Shown here in pieces: positions 8,861 to 18,822 of a DNA stretch of 37,946 nucleotides. The position numbers were made by a program, and so were the translations under genes. Numbering within the stretch: the first letter of the stretch is position 1; every line of letters begins with the position of its first letter. The DNA lies in assembly GCA_030949705.1 (NCBI GenBank), contig JAUZSF010000029.1, forward strand, positions 1 to 37,946, given 5' to 3'. The notes under the pieces are model-generated. The model saw nothing but the letters and a program-made list of their open reading frames with translations, searched no databases and had not been told where the DNA came from. The DNA comes from Robiginitomaculum sp. GTDB lineage: Bacteria > Pseudomonadota > Alphaproteobacteria > Caulobacterales > Maricaulaceae.

Positions 8861-10065
8861 TTGCATATTGCAAAACTCGAGAAACTTAAAACACTGGCCT
8901 CTGAAACCGGGCACATTGACCTGCACAGTTTTCATTTCATCAGCCTTGACCTGGTGGCGCGCGTCACGGGGAAATCCTGGCCGGGCTTGCGCCAAAAAGT
9001 CTTTGATACCAGTGAAAATTTTTTAGAAAAACGCCTGTCCCCTGAGGACCTTATCATTCGGCTCAACGATGGGTTTTTGCTGGTTTTCGCACACATTGAC
9101 AGCAAACAGGCCATGGCGCTGGGCAAACAGCTGAGTGATGAAATCACCCGCTTTTTTGTTGGCGATGAAAACTTTAGAGATTTATTGGTGACCTCCCGAC
9201 ACGCCCCGGTCACGATTGAAGAGCTGGACAAAAGAATATCTGCCATCAAGAACGCCTCCGCTGAAAACGGCGTGGCGGCAATGTCTCCCCAACATGACAT
9301 GCCCTATTGGCAGACAGACATTCTGGACCGGCTGAGCCTTTTTTATCGCCCGATCTGGGACAGCCATAATGAAATCATTTCGTCAAATTCCTGCATTCCA
9401 CAGCTCGATGCCAATGGGGAAAAGCTGTATGGTCGCGAGGTTTTAATTGGCAATGACTCCTTGGATTTATTGCACCATCTGGATTTGCTCATGCTAAGGC
9501 GTTCGCAAGCCTTATTCAGCAATATTATCAAAAATGATCGTCCACGTGTCATCACGGTTACCGTCAATTATAAGACCCTGAGAGATCGTGCCGGTCAGGT
9601 TGCGTATTTCAACCAACTTTCAAAAACGCCCAAACCTTTACGAAAATTCTTCTTTGTTTGCGTTGATCAAATTCCGCAAGGGGCCCCTCAGGGCAAACTG
9701 ATTGAAATTTTCAGACCCTTGGAAGCCCTGTGTGGGGCCACCTTGTCTCATACCTCCCCCAGCGCCATTCGCTTTGAGTCTTTTCAGGCCTGTGGGGTAA
9801 AACTGTTTGGGTTTTCGCTGTTGGATCTGGTGCATCATGACAACAGGCTCAGTCCGGAAAATGAGAATAGAATTTCAGTTTTCTGCACCCATGCCCATAA
9901 ACAAAATGCCATGGTCTATGCCACTGATGTGGACAATCTTCACTATATTCCCCCCCCCTTAAAAAGGCCGGCGTTCGTTTTTTCATTGGCCCCTGTATCG
10001 GTCAGGCCAGTACCGTACCGGTGCCGCCCAGCACCCTGCATGCCAAAAATATTTTTGCGGCCTGA
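8861..10065 (+). CDS. degenerate GGDEF-EAL-like protein, frameshifted near its end
   Basis: The product is about 400 residues. Residues 1-130 resemble a GGDEF domain whose signature has become RLNDGFLLVF, so cyclase activity is not expected. From about residue 155 (FYRPIWD) onward it resembles an EAL domain without the catalytic Glu-Ala-Leu. Such proteins usually act as c-di-GMP sensors or scaffolds. The start is a TTG at 8861 with GGGGA about 6 bases upstream. At the run of nine C (9950-9958) the frame is lost. With ten C the protein would continue through KKAGVRFFIGPCIGQ, a typical EAL-like ending, and stop at 10065. In the frame as given, it runs on as nonsense through the rpsI terminator and antisense to rpsI. 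This is either a sequencing error or a variable homopolymer. The family call is tentative. Confidence 0.6.
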
Positions 10066-10075
10066 AAAATGCCAT

Positions 10076-10104
10076 AAAAAAACGGGCGCCCTGTGGGGCG
10101 CCCG
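10076..10104 (-). terminator. rho-independent terminator of rplM-rpsI
   Basis: A perfect 9-bp GC-rich stem (CGGGCGCCC with GGGCGCCCG, 10083-10104) around a 4-base loop is followed on the minus strand by seven T. It lies about 27 bases past the corrected rpsI stop. Because TTTT also follows on the plus strand, it may work weakly in the other direction for the convergent gene. Confidence 0.9.
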
Positions 10105-10130
10105 CCTTTTGCAGATCTTTGTATATGTGT

Positions 10131-10656
10131 TTAACGCTTGGAGAACTGGAAGCTCTTGCGCGCTTTGGCACGACCGTATTTTTTACGTTCCACAACCCGT
10201 GAATCGCGGGTCAGGAAACCACCTTTTTTTCAAGGCAGGGCGCAAAGCCGGTTCAAAGAAAACCAGAGCCTTGGAGATCCCATGGCGCACGGCGCCAGCC
10301 TGACCGGAAAGGCCACCACCCTTGGCGGTAGCCACCACATCATACTGGTCTTTACGCTCGGCGGCTTCAAAAGGCTGTTGCAGCATCATGCGCAAAACCG
10401 GACGAGCAAAATAGGTTTCCTGGTCACGACCATTAATGGTGATCTTGCCGGAACCGGGTTTGATCCAGACACGGGCCACCGCATCCTTGCGCTTGCCGGT
10501 TGCATAGGCACGGCCCAGATCATCGATTTTAGGTTCAGGCAGAACCACTTCGGCAACGGCCTCGGCGGCATCGTTACCGGCGTCTGCGCTGGCTTCTACG
10601 CCGGCATCGGCCATACCTGCTTTGAGGTCTTCCAGCGAACGGATTTCATCGGCCAT
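10131..10656 (-). CDS. rpsI: 30S ribosomal protein S9, with a one-base frameshift
   Basis: S9 is an essential small-subunit protein whose C-terminal tail reaches the P-site tRNA. The body is clear: [30 protein letters not shown] and [20 protein letters not shown] run of seven A (plus-strand T 10224-10230) shifts the frame after RPALKK. With six A the canonical ending [20 protein letters not shown]...FSKR is restored and stops at 10131. Because this gene is essential and the tail functional, a sequencing error is the simplest explanation. The start at 10656 is supported by GCAGGAG 8 bases upstream; a GTG at 10665 is less likely. An N-terminal extension of about 50 acidic residues, common in alphaproteobacteria, precedes the conserved domain. 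The gene follows rplM directly. Confidence 0.93.
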
Positions 10657-10657
10657 A

Positions 10658-11125
10658 TCAGGCACTCCTGCTGTTTTTTGGGTTCAACGCGGCAAAATCT
10701 ATGACTTCGGGCTTTTGCGCTTCATGAGGATGCGCACTGCCGGCATAAACTTTCAGGTTGGACAATTGTTGACGTGCCAAGGGGCTTTCTTTGGGCAGCA
10801 TGCGCTGTACCGCCTTTTTGACGATCCGCTCGGGGAAGCGGCCATTCATAATGGCTGAAGCCGTACGTTCCTTGATGCCACCAGGGTGACCGGTGTGCCA
10901 GTAATACTTTTTATCATCCATCTTGCGTCCGGTGAACACCACCTTGTCTGCATTGATGATGATGACATTGTCGCCACAATCAACGTGTGGCGTATAATCC
11001 GGGCGGTGCTTGCCGCGAAGGCGTGAAGCTACAAAAGATGCCAGACGGCCAACAATGGCCCCTTCTGCATCAATAATGATCCACTTCTTTACGACTTCCG
11101 CCGGCTTTGCGGAAAAGGTTTTCAT
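10658..11125 (-). CDS. rplM: 50S ribosomal protein L13
   Basis: L13 is a large-subunit assembly protein. The 155-residue product has the family signatures [46 protein letters not shown] and the RMLPK segment. Its stop codon falls 1 base before the rpsI ATG, and the rpsI ribosome-binding site lies inside its 3' end, so translation is coupled. A strong promoter is visible about 60 bases upstream of the start. Confidence 0.97.
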   Translation of the reverse strand: MKTFSAKPAEVVKKWIIIDAEGAIVGRLASFVASRLRGKHRPDYTPHVDCGDNVIIINADKVVFTGRKMDDKKYYWHTGHPGGIKERTASAIMNGRFPERIVKKAVQRMLPKESPLARQQLSNLKVYAGSAHPHEAQKPEVIDFAALNPKNSRSA

Positions 11126-11183
11126 GGTACAATCCTATCATGTTCCCGCATGAACTCTCTTTGGCTCATGCAAGCGAGTGGGC

Positions 11184-11212
11184 CGTATAGCCTCAGGATA
11201 CCCTAGCGTCAA
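11184..11212 (-). promoter_or_regulatory. sigma-70-type promoter of rplM-rpsI
   Basis: On the minus strand TTGACG (11207-11212) and TATACG (11184-11189) are separated by exactly 17 bases, a near-consensus housekeeping promoter. It gives a leader of about 50 bases before the rplM ATG at 11125. Confidence 0.75.
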
Positions 11213-11384
11213 ACCCATTGGAGCAAAATTTCTGTATAAAAACCAGCGAATTACAGATAGGTAATATAATACCTCATACCGTTTCAAGCCTTAGCCTTGA
11301 ATATACATTAGTCATTACTAATATAGTGCACACCACAGCCGAATCCGATAAGACAAGTGCATACCCCTCGTGAAAGGTTCAGCC

Positions 11385-12410
11385 ATGAAACCCGTTAAAA
11401 CGATATTACGACTAGTCCTGGGAACCCTTCTGGGTCTGTCGGCAAGCCCTGGCACGATTATCGCCGCGCCGGATACAAAAACCTTTCACGTTTCCGTCAC
11501 ACAGATTGCGGATCAAAAGGCGGTTTTTGGCACGGTGGAAAGCCTGAAAGTCACGCCGGCGCGGGCGCGGTTATCGGGCACACTGGCCGAGCTGACCGTC
11601 AGCGAAGGCGATCTGGTTACCCAGGGTCAAGTCTTGGCGGTCATTACCGACGACAAGCTGGCCTTGCGTATTCAGTCGGTCAATGCCCGCATCAAGGCCC
11701 TGGTGGCACAAAAGAAAAATGCCGATACCGAACTGAAACGCGCCAAGGATCTGTTTGGTCGGGGCATCATTCCCAAATCGCGCTATGATGCGGCGCTAAC
11801 CAATGCCAATGTCATTTCCAACCAGTTGAAATCCGCACGTGCCGACCGCAGTGTACTTTCCCAGCAGGTGCGCGAGGGCAAGGTATTGGCCCCGGCCTCT
11901 GGTCGGGTGCTTACCGTGCCGGTAACGACTGGCGAGGTTATTTTACCGGGCGAGCCTTTGGCCACCATAGCGGCTGAAAATTACATCCTGCGTCTGGCCC
12001 TGCCTGAACGTCATGCCCGGTTTGTCCATACGGGTGATCAAATCCGGGTGGATGCCTCTTTGGTGGATGGCTCTGCCAGCCGCACCGGCACCATCACCAA
12101 GGTCTATCCACAAATTTCCGATGGCCGGGTATTGGCCGATGCAATGGTTAAAGGGCTTGGCGATTATTTTGTCGGCGAACGGGTGCGGGTTTGGGTCTCT
12201 ACCGCCAAACGCAAACGTATACTGATCCCGGCCAGTTATGTCTCTACCCGTTTTGGCGTAGACTATGTACGGGTACTGGACAATGGCGAGCCACGAGATG
12301 TGGTGGTGCAACGCGGCATACAAAATACCATCAAGGTAGGTGATGACACGGTCCCGGCGCTGGAAATTCTCACCGGTCTGGCCGATGGTGATGAGTTGGT
12401 AGCCCCATGA
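11385..12410 (+). CDS. periplasmic adaptor (membrane fusion) subunit of an RND efflux pump
   Basis: This protein of about 341 residues is of the HlyD/AcrA type. It has an N-terminal signal peptide (KTILRLVLGTLLGLSASPG), a split lipoyl domain (LSGTLAELTVSEGDLVTQGQ and later KVLAPASGRV), a coiled-coil hairpin between them (about residues 85-160), and then beta-barrel and membrane-proximal domains. It should bridge the inner-membrane pump to an outer-membrane channel. The ATG at 11385 is preferred over a GTG at 11370 because GAAAGG precedes it. The stop overlaps the RND start as ATGA, so the two are co-translated. No outer-membrane channel gene follows, so a TolC-like protein encoded elsewhere is presumably used. 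The substrate is unknown. Confidence 0.9.
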   Translation: MKPVKTILRLVLGTLLGLSASPGTIIAAPDTKTFHVSVTQIADQKAVFGTVESLKVTPARARLSGTLAELTVSEGDLVTQGQVLAVITDDKLALRIQSVNARIKALVAQKKNADTELKRAKDLFGRGIIPKSRYDAALTNANVISNQLKSARADRSVLSQQVREGKVLAPASGRVLTVPVTTGEVILPGEPLATIAAENYILRLALPERHARFVHTGDQIRVDASLVDGSASRTGTITKVYPQISDGRVLADAMVKGLGDYFVGERVRVWVSTAKRKRILIPASYVSTRFGVDYVRVLDNGEPRDVVVQRGIQNTIKVGDDTVPALEILTGLADGDELVAP

Positions 12411-15400
12411 GCACCAAACACAAAAGAGGGCTTTCGGGCAATTTAACGGCACAGTTTATTCGCTCTCCCTTAACCCCGCTTATTCTTTTCGCCTCGATTG
12501 TGCTGGGCTTGATCGCGCTGGCAACCATTTCGCGCGAGGAAGAACCACAAATCAGTGTGCCGCTGGTGGATGTACATGTACAGGCCGCCGGCCTGAAGGC
12601 CCCCGATGCGGTCGAACTGGTCACCAAGCCCCTGGAAACCATTATCAAGGGTATAGACGGGGTAGAACATGTCTATTCCAGTACCCAGGATAATAATGTG
12701 CTGGTCACCGCGCGCTTTTTGGTGGGCACCGATGCCGATGCCGCCATTTTGCGGGTACATGAAAAAATTCGCGCCAATATTGACCAGATCCCGGTTTCCA
12801 TTCCCGAACCCCTGATTGTCGGGCGCGGCATTAATGATGTGCCCATCATTGTCATTACCTTGTCAGCCAAACCCGGTGAAGAAGACAAATGGGATGATAA
12901 TGCACTTTACAAAATTGCCGACGAGCTGCGTTCGCAATTGGTCAAGACCGAAAATGTCGGGCTCAGCTTTATTACCGGCGGCCGTGCCGACCAGATCCGT
13001 ATCGAACCGGCCCCGGAAAAGCTGTCGCTTTATGGTATCACCCTGCAACAACTGATCGCCAAGATAGAGGGGGCAAACCGTTCGTTTATGGCTGGCAAAG
13101 CCCGCCTGAATGATCGCAGCCTGACAGTCGAGGTTGGTCAATCCCTGAAAGGTATTCCCGACATTGGCCTGTTACTGGTCACCGCCCGCGATGGCCGCCC
13201 GGTCTATGTCAAGGATGTGGCCAATATCGTTGTCGGCGGACAGCTTAAAGACGAGCGGGTCTGGACATTCGAACGCACGAGTGATTTTTCCGCACGCCCC
13301 GCCGTTTCCATTGCCATTGCCAAGCGCAAGGGTGCCAATGCGGTCGTGGTCGCCGAACAGGTGCGCCACCGCCTGGAAGTATTGCGCGGTGATCTGGTTC
13401 CCGAAGGCGTGGTGGCCACCGTCACCCGCGATTATGGCGAAACCGCCAATGAAAAGGCCAATGAGCTGCTCTTCCATCTGGCACTGGCAACCGTATCCAT
13501 CGTCATTCTGGTGACCATTGTGATTGGCTGGCGTGAAGGCGTAGTGGTGTTTGTGGTGATCCCTACCACCATATTGCTGACCCTGTTTGCCGCCAAAATG
13601 CTGGGCTATACCATTAACCGGGTCAGTCTGTTTGCGCTGATCTTCTCGATCGGCATTCTGGTGGATGACGCCATTGTGGTGATTGAAAATATTGCCCGTC
13701 ATTGGGCCATGAAAGATGGCCGCAACCGTACCAAAGCGGCCATCGAAGCGGTGGCCGAAGTGGGCAACCCCACCATCATCGCCACCTTGACCGTGGTGGC
13801 CGCGCTATTGCCCATGCTGTTTGTGTCGGGCCTGATGGGCCCCTATATGGCGCCAATCCCCGCCGTTGCCTCGGCGGCCATGGTATTTTCCTTCTTTGTC
13901 GCCATGACCATTACGCCATGGCTGATGCGCAAAGTAGCCAGCCGGGAAAGCGCCAATGAACTGGCCCATGATGTGGGCGTTGGCCCTCTGGGCCGGTTGT
14001 ATCTGCGGGTTGCCCGGCCGCTCATGGGGCCAAAGCGAGTATCGGTAATTTTCCTGAGCGTCATTGGCGTGCTGACCCTGTCATCATTAATGCTGTTTGC
14101 CACCAAATCGGTCACGGTAAAGCTGTTGCCATTTGATAATAAATCCGAATTTCAGGTGGTGGTGGATCTGCCCGAAGGCACCTCGCTGGAACGCACCGAA
14201 CGGGTTCTTTTTGCCGCCGCTCAACGCCTTAAAGACATTCCCGAGCTGACCTCTATGCAGGCCTATGCCGGCACCGCCGCGCCGTTTAACTTTAACGGTC
14301 TGGTGCGCCATTATTATTTGCGCCAAAGCCCGGAACTGGGTGATCTGCAAATCAACCTGACCCCCAAGGGAGAACGCAAACGCGTCAGCCATGACATTGC
14401 CCTGGAAGCACGCGAAAAGCTGAAAGACCTGGACCTGCCACCGGGCTCTTCAGTCAAGGTTGTAGAAATCCCCCCCGGCCCACCAGTGATCTCCACCTTG
14501 CTGGCCGAGGTCTATGGTCCCGATGCCGACACCCGGCGCGCGGTGGCCCGTGTGGTGGCGCAAATGTATCGTGGTGTCCCCTATATTGTTGATGTGGATG
14601 ACAGCATGGGTACGCGTGCGCCACGCCTGCATGTCAGCATTGATGAAGACAATCTGGAATATTTCAAGGTGGAACAGCGTGATGTTTACGACACGATCGG
14701 CCTGTTACTGAATGGACGCACGGTTGGCTATTCCTATCGTGGGGAAGGCCGCGATCCGGCGGAAATTACCATCCGCCAGCCCCGGCGGGACCTGACCCCG
14801 TCCGAGCGCATTTTGTCTACCCCGGTTCCCTCCAATGCCATACCGGGGGATCGCGGCATTGCCGAGCTGGGTGATGTGGTCCGCATTACCCAAGAGTTGG
14901 GCAGTTATCCCATTTTTCGCCATAATGGCCGCTTTTGCCGAAATGGTCATGGGGGAACTGGCCGGACAGTTCGAGGCCCCCATTTACGGCATGGCCGCGA
15001 TTGGCGACAAGATCAAAGCCTATGACTGGAGCGCCATAACCGGCGGGGCCGTGCCCGATGTCAGCCTGCATGGCCAGCCCGAGGATGAAAGCAAAACCAC
15101 GGTGCTCTGGGATGGCGAATGGGAGGTAACCTATGTCACCTTCCGCGATATGGGCGCTGCCTTTATGGTGGCCCTGATGGGCATCTATTTTCTGGTGGTG
15201 GCGCAGTTTGGCTCGTTCCGTGTGCCGCTGGTGGTGCTCTCGCCAGTACCGCTGACCTTCATTGGCATCATGATCGGTCACTGGCTGTTTGGCGCGCCGT
15301 TTTCGGCCACCTCGATGATCGGCTTTATTGCACTGGCGGGGATTATTGTGCGCAACTCCATCCTGCTCGTTGATTTCATCCGTCACCAGCATGAACCGGG

Positions 15401-15650
15401 ACAGCCCTTGCGCAAAACCCTGTTGATGGCCGGGGCGATCCGTTTCAAACCAATCCTGCTGACCGCCGTTGCCGCCATGATTGGGGCAGTGGTGATCCTG
15501 TTTGATCCGATCTTTCAGGGGCTGGCTATATCGCTGCTCTTTGGCCTCTTGTCCTCAACTCTGCTGACCGTTCTGGTCATCCCCGCCATTTATATAGTGA
15601 TGAAAGATGATGGAAAATTGCTGGATGAAAAATCAAACATCCCCCTATGA
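12407..15650 (+). CDS. RND family efflux transporter permease, with a one-base frameshift
   Basis: An inner-membrane proton-driven pump of about 1080 residues once the frame is joined. The first part (12407 to about 14935) has TM1, the two halves of the porter domain and TM2-TM7, including DDAIVVIENIARH, whose acidic pair in TM4 is part of the proton relay. The second part continues from FAEMVMGELAGQ with the remaining porter segment and TM8-TM12, ending at 15650. The break is at a run of four T (14933-14936); three T restore a continuous protein (HNGRFAEMVMGE). The sequence is closest to the large HAE1/AcrB-like group typical of alphaproteobacteria rather than to heavy-metal pumps, but the substrate cannot be inferred. 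It converges on the S10 peptidase gene, 2 bases apart. Confidence 0.9.
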
Positions 15651-15652
15651 TG

Positions 15653-17209
15653 CTAGGGCTTTAATTGCTGCTGAATAAAGGCACGGGTGTTCTTCAGCAA
15701 TGTCGCCCGTGATGCCTCGTTCACATACATCATATGGCCGCCACCATAGTATTTATAGATGATCTGTTCGGGTTTGATGCCATGGCGGCCAAGGGTGTAT
15801 TCCGCATCAAAAAACGGGGTGACCAGGTCATAATAGCCAGAGGCCACCAGCACTTTAAGCATTGGATTGTGGCGCAGCGCCACCGATAGGTCATCAGCCG
15901 TATTCACATAGACCGGCTCATAGGCTTGGCCGTCCGGCACGGTGCGCCAATTCCATTCATTGTTCAGGGCATCATCGGCCGGCACCTGATAGGTGCGGTC
16001 CCAGTTCACACCCAGATCATTGTGCATATATTCCATTTGCGCCGATTTAAACGCACTGGAAATGGCAATGCTGGCCGCATCCCCGGCCGGGTCCGCTGTC
16101 AGATCATCTATGTCATCAGTGGTATAGCGCGCATCCAGCAGACCAACGGCCAGCCCTTCTTTGCGGAACAACTCCTTGGCAAAGCGAAAGCCGTTTATGC
16201 GCAAATTGGCGCGCTCGATATATTCCGGGGTAAGCCCGGTAAACCAGGCCAGCCGGTCACGAATATGGGCATGGGTTTTATCATCCAGCGATGTGCCTTT
16301 GAATAAGGCCGGTAACAGCTCATCCGTAGCAAAGGCGCGCGCCTCGGCCAGAAAATCTTCCAGATTATCCGGCCGCGGATTGACTTTGTGGTGATACCAG
16401 GCCGCCGCCGCCATGGTCGGCAGATAAGTAACATGGGCGATCAGATTGTTGTCCACATAGGGCGATGATCCCTGATAATCGAGCGCCTGTGAAACAAAGA
16501 TGATACCATTCAAGCTCATCATAAATTCGCCTTCCAGCAGTTTGGAAACCGCGGCGGCGCGGGTGGTGCCATAGCTTTCGCCCAGTAAAAAGCGCGGCGA
16601 ATTCCAGCGGCCGTTTTTGGTAACCCAGGTGCGGATGAATTCCGCCATGGAACGGGCGTCCTCGTTCAGGCCCCAAAATTCCTTGTTTTCATGTTTGCCC
16701 AGCGCACGGGAAAAGCCGGTGCCTACCGGGTCTACAAACACCAGATCCGTCACGTCCAAAATGGTGCCGGGCGCATCCAGAATGGGATAAGGTGGTGGCC
16801 CGGGATAGCTGGCATCGCTGGGTACCGCGACGCGCTTTGGTCCAAACGTGCCCATATGCAACCAGGTAGAGGCAGAGCCCGGCCCGCCATTCCACAAAAA
16901 GGTCACCGGGCGCACTTCGCCCTTGGCCAGATTGGTTTTGGTATAGGCAAAGGTGAAAATGCTGGCCTTGGGCTTGCCATCCTTATCGCGCAGATACGTC
17001 TCCCCGGCGGTCGCCGTATATTCAATCACCTGACCGTTAAAACGCCCTTTATGCTTGGTGATAAACTGCGTCGGGTCAGGGATGGATTTACTGTTTTCGT
17101 CTTTGCTTTTTTTATCCTTGTCCGCCTTGGCATCCCCGGCAAAGGCCGGATGGATAAACAGCAGGCCCAGTAAAACTGCCGCCATTATGGTCTTGAGGCC
17201 TGTGCCCAT
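15653..17209 (-). CDS. secreted serine carboxypeptidase, peptidase family S10
   Basis: A 518-residue exported alpha/beta-hydrolase peptidase. The signal peptide is MGTGLKTIMAAVLLGLLF and ends at HPAFA, followed by a highly charged Lys/Asp linker. The S10 hallmarks are present: WNGGPGS (oxyanion hole), catalytic Ser212 in GESYGT, Asp461 in SGYYDLVTPF and His492 in GGGHMMY. It should remove C-terminal residues from peptides in the periplasm or outside the cell. The start at 17209 is chosen for the AAAGGGGATC ribosome-binding site and the signal peptide; an in-frame ATG at 17317 would add 36 residues without either. The gene is divergent from the PhoX-like gene. Confidence 0.92.
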   Translation of the reverse strand: MGTGLKTIMAAVLLGLLFIHPAFAGDAKADKDKKSKDENSKSIPDPTQFITKHKGRFNGQVIEYTATAGETYLRDKDGKPKASIFTFAYTKTNLAKGEVRPVTFLWNGGPGSASTWLHMGTFGPKRVAVPSDASYPGPPPYPILDAPGTILDVTDLVFVDPVGTGFSRALGKHENKEFWGLNEDARSMAEFIRTWVTKNGRWNSPRFLLGESYGTTRAAAVSKLLEGEFMMSLNGIIFVSQALDYQGSSPYVDNNLIAHVTYLPTMAAAAWYHHKVNPRPDNLEDFLAEARAFATDELLPALFKGTSLDDKTHAHIRDRLAWFTGLTPEYIERANLRINGFRFAKELFRKEGLAVGLLDARYTTDDIDDLTADPAGDAASIAISSAFKSAQMEYMHNDLGVNWDRTYQVPADDALNNEWNWRTVPDGQAYEPVYVNTADDLSVALRHNPMLKVLVASGYYDLVTPFFDAEYTLGRHGIKPEQIIYKYYGGGHMMYVNEASRATLLKNTRAFIQQQLKP

Positions 17210-17379
17210 GATGATCCCCTTTGATCCCTTGATTTGTGCCGTGATCGTCACAATCTGGTCAGTGTTACCGGGTTCAGGACATGGGGTCAAAACATACCTC
17301 TGATGTCGTCTTGCCATATTCTTGTCACGCTCGGCATGGCATATAAACCCGAGATGGAATTCAACAGCTGAGTCGTATT

Positions 17380-18822
17380 ATGAGATTTTCCCGCCGCACC
17401 TTTCTCTCCGGGGCCAGCATATCCGCCGCCTTTACCGGTTATGCGGCGCTGGCCGCCTGTACGCCCAAAAACAAAGGGCCGGCATTTCCCATTGAAACCG
17501 ACAAATATGGCCCCCTTAAGAGTGATCCAGAAGGCATATTGGACCTGCCCAAGGGGTTCGAATATCGCGTATTATCTCGCGCTGGCGATTTGATGAGCGA
17601 TGGATTGCTGGTACCGGCGGACCCGGACGGCATGGCTACCTTTGCCATGAAAGATGGCAAAACCCTGCTGTTGCGCAATCATGAAATATCTCCCGGCGAT
17701 CTGAAACGTGAATTGCCGCCGTCCAACCAATCCATCAGCGCCTTTGGCAGAGGTGATAAACGCCTGGGCAATATTGATTCATCAAAGCTCTATGATCAAA
17801 GCGGCAAAGGTCGTCAGTTATCCGGCGGGGTTACCGGCATGCTGGTCGATGCAGGCTCGATGCGGGTAACCGGCCAATATCTGGCCCTGGGCGGTACCTA
17901 TAACAATTGCGCCGGGGGGCTTACCCCCTGGGGCAGCTGGATCACCTGCGAGGAAACCACACGGCGTGCCAAGCCCAAGGCAGGCATTATGCAGGACCAT
18001 GGCTATGCCTTTGAGGTAATGGCCGATCCTGAACGTGGGCTGCAACAGGCCGTGCCCCTGCGGGCCATGGGACGTTTTCAACACGAGGCTGCCTGCGTCG
18101 ATCCACGCTCGTCCATTGTCTATATGACCCAGGATAATGGCTCGAAAGCCAGCCTGCTGTATCGCTTCTTGCCGGACGTACCTGGCAAGCTGGCCATGGG
18201 CGGAAAATTACAGGCGCTGGCCATTGTTGGCGAGCCCTCACGCGATATGCGCAATTGGCCATCCAGCAAGGATACCCCCGTTGATACCGGCCGGTGGATG
18301 TATACGGAGTGGGTGGATTTGGATGACGTAGAAAACCCAAATAACGACATCGAATTGCGCGGATTGGATAAGGGTGCAGCGCGCTTCACCCGCGGCGAAG
18401 GCATGTGGTTTGGCAAGGATGAGATGTATTTTGCCTGCACCAATGGCGGCGCGGCCAAAATCGGCCAGATCTGGCGCTATATCCCCTCCCCCGTGGAAGG
18501 CACCGCGCTGGAAAGCCATCAGCCCGGTCGACTGCAGCTTTTTGTTGAGTCCCCCGATGCATCTGTGATGGAATACGCAGATAATATCACCATCGCCCCC
18601 TGGGGAGACATTATTACCTGTGAAGACGGCAAGGGCGATAATTTTTTACGCGGCATTACCCCCTGGGGCCGCATTTACACTTTGGCGCGTTCCGCGCTGA
18701 AACAACATAATGAGTTTACTGGCGCATGTTTTGGACCCGACGGAAAAACCCTGTATTTCAACCTGCAACAAAGCGGCCTGACCCTCGCGGTGCGCGGCCC
18801 CTGGCATTTGGCGGCCTCCTAG
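17380..18822 (+). CDS. Tat-exported PhoX/DUF839 family protein
   Basis: A 480-residue protein beginning with a twin-arginine signal (SRRTFLSGA) and a hydrophobic stretch ending near AALAAC, so it is exported folded and may be lipidated. The DUF839/PhoX beta-propeller signatures are clear: LRNHE, GGTYNNCAGGLTPWGSWITCEE, FQHEAACVDP, a late WGDIITCEDG and the ending FGPDGKTLYFNLQ. PhoX enzymes are calcium- and iron-dependent alkaline phosphatases, but many DUF839 members are uncharacterised, so phosphatase activity is likely rather than shown. The last 97 bases overlap the start of the following lipoprotein gene in another frame. No Pho box was recognised upstream. Confidence 0.88.
   Translation: MRFSRRTFLSGASISAAFTGYAALAACTPKNKGPAFPIETDKYGPLKSDPEGILDLPKGFEYRVLSRAGDLMSDGLLVPADPDGMATFAMKDGKTLLLRNHEISPGDLKRELPPSNQSISAFGRGDKRLGNIDSSKLYDQSGKGRQLSGGVTGMLVDAGSMRVTGQYLALGGTYNNCAGGLTPWGSWITCEETTRRAKPKAGIMQDHGYAFEVMADPERGLQQAVPLRAMGRFQHEAACVDPRSSIVYMTQDNGSKASLLYRFLPDVPGKLAMGGKLQALAIVGEPSRDMRNWPSSKDTPVDTGRWMYTEWVDLDDVENPNNDIELRGLDKGAARFTRGEGMWFGKDEMYFACTNGGAAKIGQIWRYIPSPVEGTALESHQPGRLQLFVESPDASVMEYADNITIAPWGDIITCEDGKGDNFLRGITPWGRIYTLARSALKQHNEFTGACFGPDGKTLYFNLQQSGLTLAVRGPWHLAAS

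Noticed and set aside
10066..10303. C-terminal 80 residues of the 480-residue frame starting at 8861
   Set aside because: After the C9 tract the frame runs through the rpsI terminator and antisense to rpsI; the composition is nonsense and the EAL-like ending lies in another frame.
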